Source of the DNA: Butyrivibrio sp. XPD2006
GTDB taxonomy: Bacteria > Bacillota > Clostridia > Lachnospirales > Lachnospiraceae
Assembly (NCBI RefSeq): GCF_000420865.1
Contig: NZ_ATVT01000001.1
Span: forward strand, 1-64,000
Direction of reading: 5' to 3'
Length of the DNA stretch: 64,000 nt
The translations under genes were made by a program, and so were the position numbers. The notes beneath the pieces were generated by a model, which made no database searches, was not told where the DNA came from, and saw nothing but the letters and a program-made list of their open reading frames with translations. Below, piece by piece: positions 59,744 through 64,000 of this stretch. Each line of letters opens with the position of its first letter. Position 1 is the first letter of the stretch.

Positions 59744-60448
59744 ATGAAGAAAAAATCTATCTATGCACTGTTACTCATTACAATGACGATGCTTGCAGGA
59801 TGCGGCAAACAGGAAAAAGAGAGCACAGATATTTTCGAAGCTGTTTCAAATGAGACACCCGTCACAGAGACAACTCCTGTTACAGAAGCAGAATCGGCTG
59901 CAGAAGAAGAGCCTTCAAAAGAGGCTGAGGAACCTTCCACGGAAGAGACAAATAGCGGCATGAAAGATGGCGAGCGCTTCGATTCCATAATAATCCTCGA
60001 GGGAATGGAAGAGACAGTTCATTACGAACACATAGTAAATGATGTGATCGGTTTTGAAATGGACTACGACTATGAGTCCTTTGTTCGCAAGAGTGATGCT
60101 GACCGTGAATGTTTTATTTCTGTTTATGATGATGTTAACAGTCCGGAGAACTATCTTGAGGTGACACGCAGCTCAGATGATGCTGAGACAGTTGCCGGTG
60201 CTCTGGAAAAAGAGCTGTCAGAAGAATATGACGTCACAAGGTATGAGATGCAGCTTGATAATGTTGGAAACTGCATCGAAATTACAGCATCAGAAGACAA
60301 GAATACTCACGGAACAGCTGATATGATGCAGTTTGCTTATATAATTCCGAGAGACGACGGCTGTCTTATCGCAAGAACTCACATGTATTTCGAGGCATCT
60401 GAAGGTTTCGGAAGAAGATTTAATTATATGCTCAACACTATCAGATAA
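59744..60448 (+). CDS. Lipoprotein of unknown function
   Basis: A 234-residue lipoprotein with the lipobox MLAGC at about residue 17, then a low-complexity linker rich in threonine, glutamate and serine (residues 25-75), and a C-terminal domain of about 150 residues (VIGFEMDYDYESFVRKSDAD ... AYIIPRDDGCLIARTHMYFE). I do not recognise the domain. The ATG at 59744 follows AAGGAGGAG, 16 bp behind the membrane protein gene. A terminator shared with the opposite gene follows. Confidence 0.75.
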   Translation: MKKKSIYALLLITMTMLAGCGKQEKESTDIFEAVSNETPVTETTPVTEAESAAEEEPSKEAEEPSTEETNSGMKDGERFDSIIILEGMEETVHYEHIVNDVIGFEMDYDYESFVRKSDADRECFISVYDDVNSPENYLEVTRSSDDAETVAGALEKELSEEYDVTRYEMQLDNVGNCIEITASEDKNTHGTADMMQFAYIIPRDDGCLIARTHMYFEASEGFGRRFNYMLNTIR

Positions 60449-60490
60449 CAAAAAACAGCCCAAAAGCCAAACGACTTTCGGGCTGTTTTA
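60449..60490 (+). terminator. Bidirectional terminator between convergent genes
   Basis: AAAACAGCCC pairs with GGGCTGTTTT. There is an A-run before and a T-run after, so it can stop transcription from both sides. The loop has no AGTG repeat, unlike the region 1 elements. Confidence 0.85.
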
Positions 60491-60497
60491 CATATCT

Positions 60498-60746
60498 TTA
60501 CTTAAGAAGCTTGGAGCCTGCGAAGATTACCAGGCAGGATCCGATGACGCCTACGATCAGGTTTCCGATGATTCCTGATCCGTGGATGCCTACAAGTCCC
60601 AGAACAAGGTTTCCTACGAAACCTCCGATAACACCAAGGATGATATTTCTAAGGAGACCACCCTCATTATGCATGAGCTGTCCTGCAAGCCATCCTGCAA
60701 TTGCGCCAATAATAAGTCCTGTTATAAGGCCCATTCCGTTGATCAT
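60498..60746 (-). CDS. GlsB/YeaQ/YmgE family membrane protein
   Basis: An 82-residue protein with three membrane segments rich in glycine (GLIIGAIAGWLAGQLM, NIILGVIGGFVGNLVLGLVG, GNLIVGVIGSCLVIFAGSKL). This is the transglycosylase-associated/GlsB group, linked to envelope stress. The ATG complement at 60746 is preferred because AAAGGGG precedes it; an earlier start six codons upstream would overlap that site. Confidence 0.9.
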   Translation of the reverse strand: MINGMGLITGLIIGAIAGWLAGQLMHNEGGLLRNIILGVIGGFVGNLVLGLVGIHGSGIIGNLIVGVIGSCLVIFAGSKLLK

Positions 60747-60931
60747 TTCTTTATCCCCTTTCAAATCTTATTTTCAGGACTTAGTATATCAAAAAAAGAT
60801 TGAGAAATAAATCACAAAACAGCAAGATAGCTGCCGCTAATTCGCAGACCCTGTTATATAAGAAACTTTGCACCGGAGTTACCATTATGATATATTCAGA
60901 TGGATGTTTTTAACATAGAGGAGGAAGTGTT

Positions 60932-61939
60932 ATGAATGTAAGACCAAAGAGAGAATTTGATGCATCCAAACTTGGGAAGAACATATTACTGGTTATACTG
61001 ATAATATTTATTCTTTCAGTAGTTATGGGTTCTTTCTACAATGTAAGTGAGCAGGAGCAGGCCGTAGTCACACAGTTCGGCAAGGTTGTACAGACCAACT
61101 CCGCAGGACTCTACTTCAAGATTCCGTTTATCCAGAAGGTACATAAGGTTGATATGACAACCCATGGAATCGGAATCGGATATGCTGTCGATGGAAACGG
61201 GCAGAATATCACGATCGATGATGAGGGAATTATGATCACCTCAGACTTCAACTTCGTTGATATTGATTTCTACCTTGAGTACAAGGTAAGCGATCCGGTG
61301 GCATATATCTACAACACAAACAGTCCTGAGAGCATTATGAAGAATATCGCTCTTGCAAGTATCCGTTCAACAGTAATCGATTATCCTGTAGATGAAGTCA
61401 TTACAACAGCTAAGGGACAGATTCAGGCAGAAGCCAAGGAGAGACTTTCAAAAGCGCTCCAGGAAGAGAATGTAGGACTTACTGTAGTAAACCTTACAGT
61501 ACAGGACGCAGAGCCCCCGACAGATGAGATCAAACAGGCTTTCAAAGCTGTTGAGACTGCTAAGCAGGGAAAAGAGACAGCAGTTAACAATGCCAAGAAG
61601 TACCAGAGCGAGCAGGTTCCGGCAGCTGAGGCTGAGGCAGACAGGATCGTCCAGAATGCTGAAGCACAAAAGGCAGCCAGAATTGCAGAAGCAGAAGGTG
61701 AGGCAGCCAAGTTTAACAGTATTTTTGAAGAATACAGCAAATACCCTCTGATCACCAAGCAGAGAATGTTCTATGAGGCAATGGAAAACGTTCTTCCTGA
61801 TGCCAAGGTTATCATCACAGACGGAAACACACAGCAGATGCTTCCTCTGGAGAGCTTTACCACAGGCGTTACAGGATCTGCGGGAACCACAGTGACATCA
61901 GGAACTTCAGAGAGTTCTGAGAGCACAGGCGGTAACTGA
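60932..61939 (+). CDS. hflK: HflK-like SPFH/band 7 protein
   Basis: A 335-residue HflK. A membrane anchor lies at residues 17-38, followed by the band-7 domain (NVSEQEQAVVTQFGKVVQTN) and a helical stretch from about 190 to 270, rich in alanine and glutamate (AEAEADRIVQNAEAQKAARI). The tail is rich in threonine and serine. With HflC it forms a membrane ring around FtsH-type proteases. GAGGAGG precedes the ATG. Confidence 0.9.
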   Translation: MNVRPKREFDASKLGKNILLVILIIFILSVVMGSFYNVSEQEQAVVTQFGKVVQTNSAGLYFKIPFIQKVHKVDMTTHGIGIGYAVDGNGQNITIDDEGIMITSDFNFVDIDFYLEYKVSDPVAYIYNTNSPESIMKNIALASIRSTVIDYPVDEVITTAKGQIQAEAKERLSKALQEENVGLTVVNLTVQDAEPPTDEIKQAFKAVETAKQGKETAVNNAKKYQSEQVPAAEAEADRIVQNAEAQKAARIAEAEGEAAKFNSIFEEYSKYPLITKQRMFYEAMENVLPDAKVIITDGNTQQMLPLESFTTGVTGSAGTTVTSGTSESSESTGGN

Positions 61940-61969
61940 TAGAACACGTGAAAGTTGAGGGAAAAGACT

Positions 61970-62845
61970 ATGAAGAAAAAAATAACAGGAACAATAATTA
62001 CAATATTAGTAATTGCTGCTCTTATCATTCTTGGTAACTCTTTATATACAGTTCACCAGAAGGAATATGTAGCAGTAAGGCAGTTCGGTAAGATCGTCAA
62101 AGTTGAATCCGATCCCGGACTTAAGATGATAACACCTTTTGTACAGACAACCCAGCGCATCAGTGCAGCAACCAAGATTTACGATATTCCTGCATCCGAT
62201 GTAATTACTAAGGACAAAAAGTCCATGATCACAGATACATATGTACTTTGGAAGGTTGTTGATCCCATCAAGTATATTCAGTCACTTAATGCACTTGATG
62301 CAAGAGCCCAGGAGAGAATTGAGGCAGCAGTTTACAACGCTACCAAGACAGCAATCTCATCTATGACACAGGACGAAGTTATCGAGTCAAGAGGAGAGGT
62401 CCTTACAAAACTCATAACAAATGATGCCAATTCAGATATGTCAGGATACGGAATCGAGATCGTAAAGGCAGAGATCAAGGCACTTGACCTTCCCGATGAC
62501 AACAGGGCAGCAGTATACGAGAGAATGATCTCGGAGCGTAACAACATCGCAGCTTCTTATCAGGCTGAAGGTGCAGCTGAGGCTCAGAAGATCAAGAACG
62601 AGACAGACAAGAAGGTTGCAATCTTAAAGGCTGATGCTGAGAAGTCAGCTGCCAAGCTCTCCGGTGAAGGAGAAGCAGAGTACATGAGAACTCTTTCAGA
62701 GGCGTACAACACTCCTGAGAAGTCAGAGTTCTACAACTATGTAAGATCACTTGATGCATTTAAGGAGTCACTCGGAAAGGGTGAGAAGACAATCATTCTC
62801 GATAGAAACTCTGAACTTGCAAGAATGTTCTATATGAATCACTGA
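61970..62845 (+). CDS. hflC: HflC-like SPFH/band 7 protein
   Basis: A 291-residue HflC with a membrane anchor at residues 5-25, the band-7 start TVHQKEYVAVRQFGKIVKVE, the QSLNALDARAQERIEAAVYN and GIEIVKAEIKALDLPDDNRA patterns of HflC, and a coiled coil at about 190-245. It follows hflK by 30 bp. The ATG at 61970 follows GAGGGA. The C-terminus, YVRSLDAFKESLGKGEKTII, is typical. Confidence 0.92.
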   Translation: MKKKITGTIITILVIAALIILGNSLYTVHQKEYVAVRQFGKIVKVESDPGLKMITPFVQTTQRISAATKIYDIPASDVITKDKKSMITDTYVLWKVVDPIKYIQSLNALDARAQERIEAAVYNATKTAISSMTQDEVIESRGEVLTKLITNDANSDMSGYGIEIVKAEIKALDLPDDNRAAVYERMISERNNIAASYQAEGAAEAQKIKNETDKKVAILKADAEKSAAKLSGEGEAEYMRTLSEAYNTPEKSEFYNYVRSLDAFKESLGKGEKTIILDRNSELARMFYMNH

Positions 62846-62855
62846 TAATTGACAA

Positions 62856-62893
62856 TAAAAAAGCAGGGGCTGTTGTTTTACAACAGTCCCTGT
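62856..62893 (-). terminator. Terminator of aroA (minus strand)
   Basis: On the minus strand CAGGGACTGTTG pairs with CAACAGCCCCTG, followed by a T-run. It covers the aroA stop codon. On the plus strand there is no T-run after the hairpin, so hflC may be only partly terminated here. Confidence 0.8.
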
Positions 62894-64000
62894 AAGTCTT
62901 TAAAGAAGGTCGGATAAGAAATGCCGACGCATTCATCATCCAAAATTCTGGTGGTGCCTTCAGCTGCAAGAGCTGCAACTGCAAAACTCATGGCAATCCT
63001 GTGATCGCTGTAGCAGTTTATATCGGCTCCTTTAAGGGGCTTGCCACCATGGATTATCATTCCGTCATCTGTGGCTTCGAGGTCACATCCCATACTCTTA
63101 AGTCCCCTTACCACAGCAGCTATCCTGTTTGACTCTTTAACTTTCAGTTCGGCAGCATCTTTTATAATGGTATCGAAGTTACTGGTAGCAGCAAGAACTG
63201 CAACTACTGGAAGTTCATCTATCATAGTCGGTATTTCTTTTCCGCTGATGATGAACTGATTATTCTCATTGCCGTGAAGCTCAGAGTACTTGACCAGAAT
63301 ATCGGCCTTGGGTTCTGAGGACTCATCAACATTAAGAAGAGTTATATCTGCGCCCATCTGGTTAAGAACGTTTAAAATGCCAGCTCTTGTTTTATTGATT
63401 CCTACATTTCTGATAAGAACTTCTGAGCCCGGAACCATTAGAGCAGCTACAATAAAGTATGCAGCGGAAGAGATGTCTCCCGGTACGTTTACTTTACGCC
63501 CTATAAGAGGCGTTCCGGGATGAAGAATTGCTACAGCACTGCCGTCTCGTGCAAGCTCATTGTGTATATCAGCGCCAAAAGAGGCCAGCATAATCTCGGT
63601 ATGGTTTCTTGAAAGAGCGGGCTCGTAAACCACGCTGTCGCCCTCAGCGTAAAGTCCTGCAAGCATGATGCAGGATTTAACCTGAGCCGAAGCAACCGGG
63701 CTGTGATAGTTTATGCCGCGAAGCTTCCTTCCTCCGGTAAAGCGAAGAGGAGCACAGCCGTTTCCCATAACTGAAACGACATCAGCGCCCATGCTTGTCA
63801 GAGGCTTCATTATTCTGCCCATAGGTCTTTTCTCTATGGACATATCTCCGGTGATAACACTGTCAAAGGGCTGTGCTGCCAGAATTCCGGACATTAGTCT
63901 TGTTGTTGTTCCGCTGTTTCCTGTATAGAGTGTGGAATCAGGCGCCTTAAAGCCATGAAGGCCCTTGCCGTGTACGGTTATTGTGGGAACCCCATGGGTG
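62878..64000 (-). CDS. aroA: AroA, EPSP synthase (5' end outside the window)
   Basis: The frame is open from the right edge on the minus strand (374 codons seen). It contains LYTGNSGTTTRLMSGILA (the GNSGTTxR phosphoenolpyruvate loop), RPMGRIMKPLTSMGADV, and DHRIAMSFAVAALAAEG near the end. It makes 5-enolpyruvylshikimate-3-phosphate in the chorismate pathway. The internal ATG at 63894 is not the start, because conserved sequence continues upstream of it to the window edge. Confidence 0.95.
   Translation of the reverse strand, partial: THGVPTITVHGKGLHGFKAPDSTLYTGNSGTTTRLMSGILAAQPFDSVITGDMSIEKRPMGRIMKPLTSMGADVVSVMGNGCAPLRFTGGRKLRGINYHSPVASAQVKSCIMLAGLYAEGDSVVYEPALSRNHTEIMLASFGADIHNELARDGSAVAILHPGTPLIGRKVNVPGDISSAAYFIVAALMVPGSEVLIRNVGINKTRAGILNVLNQMGADITLLNVDESSEPKADILVKYSELHGNENNQFIISGKEIPTMIDELPVVAVLAATSNFDTIIKDAAELKVKESNRIAAVVRGLKSMGCDLEATDDGMIIHGGKPLKGADINCYSDHRIAMSFAVAALAAEGTTRILDDECVGISYPTFFKDLQGLL

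Noticed and set aside
62878..63894. Internal ATG at 63894 as the aroA start
   Set aside because: The conserved GNSGTTTR loop and further EPSP-synthase sequence continue upstream of it to the window edge.

Overview
The window looks like the chromosome of an anaerobic, A+T-rich Firmicute of the Lachnospiraceae (Butyrivibrio / Pseudobutyrivibrio type). The basis is strong AGGAGG-type ribosome binding sites, an EFR1-type flavodoxin-ferredoxin, DUF6323/DUF6179-like neighbours, a lipoprotein with the GGADGPT motif, GHKL/LytTR signalling proteins, ThiW, and a BirA box in front of bioY. Almost every gene is on the + strand. No rRNA, tRNA, CRISPR array, transposase, integrase or phage gene was seen.

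Region 1 (about 1-46.7 kb) is accessory in character. It holds short transcription units of small, mostly single-domain genes: nine GNAT acetyltransferases, two CPBP membrane proteases, two MATE exporters, an erythromycin-esterase-like protein, two alpha/beta hydrolases, an APH-like kinase, an isochorismatase-like hydrolase, two MacB-type ABC ATPase/FtsX permease pairs (one with a VanRS-type two-component system), several one-component regulators beside their probable operators (PadR, MarR, MarR, TetR), and small proteins of unknown function. The second half adds a GHKL kinase, a solute-binding lipoprotein, a TIM-barrel isomerase and a GT32-type glycosyltransferase.

The most notable feature of region 1 is an element found ten times, always in the same orientation and always between two transcription units. 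Each copy has two direct repeats of a 9-mer close to TCAGTGTAA, exactly 21 bp apart, and a -10-like hexamer 31-32 bp downstream of the second AGTG. In eight copies an intrinsic terminator is folded through the same DNA: its left arm lies between the repeats, the second repeat is in its loop, and its right arm and T-tract lie before the -10. Two copies have lost the hairpin but keep the repeat spacing and a -10-like sequence. A 9-bp direct repeat with a 12-bp spacer in front of a promoter without a -35 box is the known layout of LytTR response-regulator sites, and the 9-mer fits the LytTR consensus at 7 of 9 positions. The window also encodes a LytTR regulator (11131-11880) and two closely related GHKL kinases (21636-22268 and 41877-43502), the second directly behind a copy of the element. 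I infer a regulon in which compact terminator-plus-activator-site modules insulate and co-regulate these units. This is not demonstrated.

Region 2 (46.7-64 kb) is more housekeeping-like: birA (short at its 3' end) and bioY with a perfect BirA operator; a serine hydrolase; a PfkB kinase; a PanE-like reductase; a TetR regulator, asparaginase and peptidase T; then a TPP riboswitch controlling a thiamine operon (a ThiM-ThiE fusion, thiW, thiD, thiC). The operon suits de novo pyrimidine synthesis plus thiazole salvage. It is followed by four 43-nt repeats in an A-B-A-B order, a membrane protein, a lipoprotein, a GlsB-like protein, hflK/hflC, and the 3' part of aroA running off the right edge on the minus strand.
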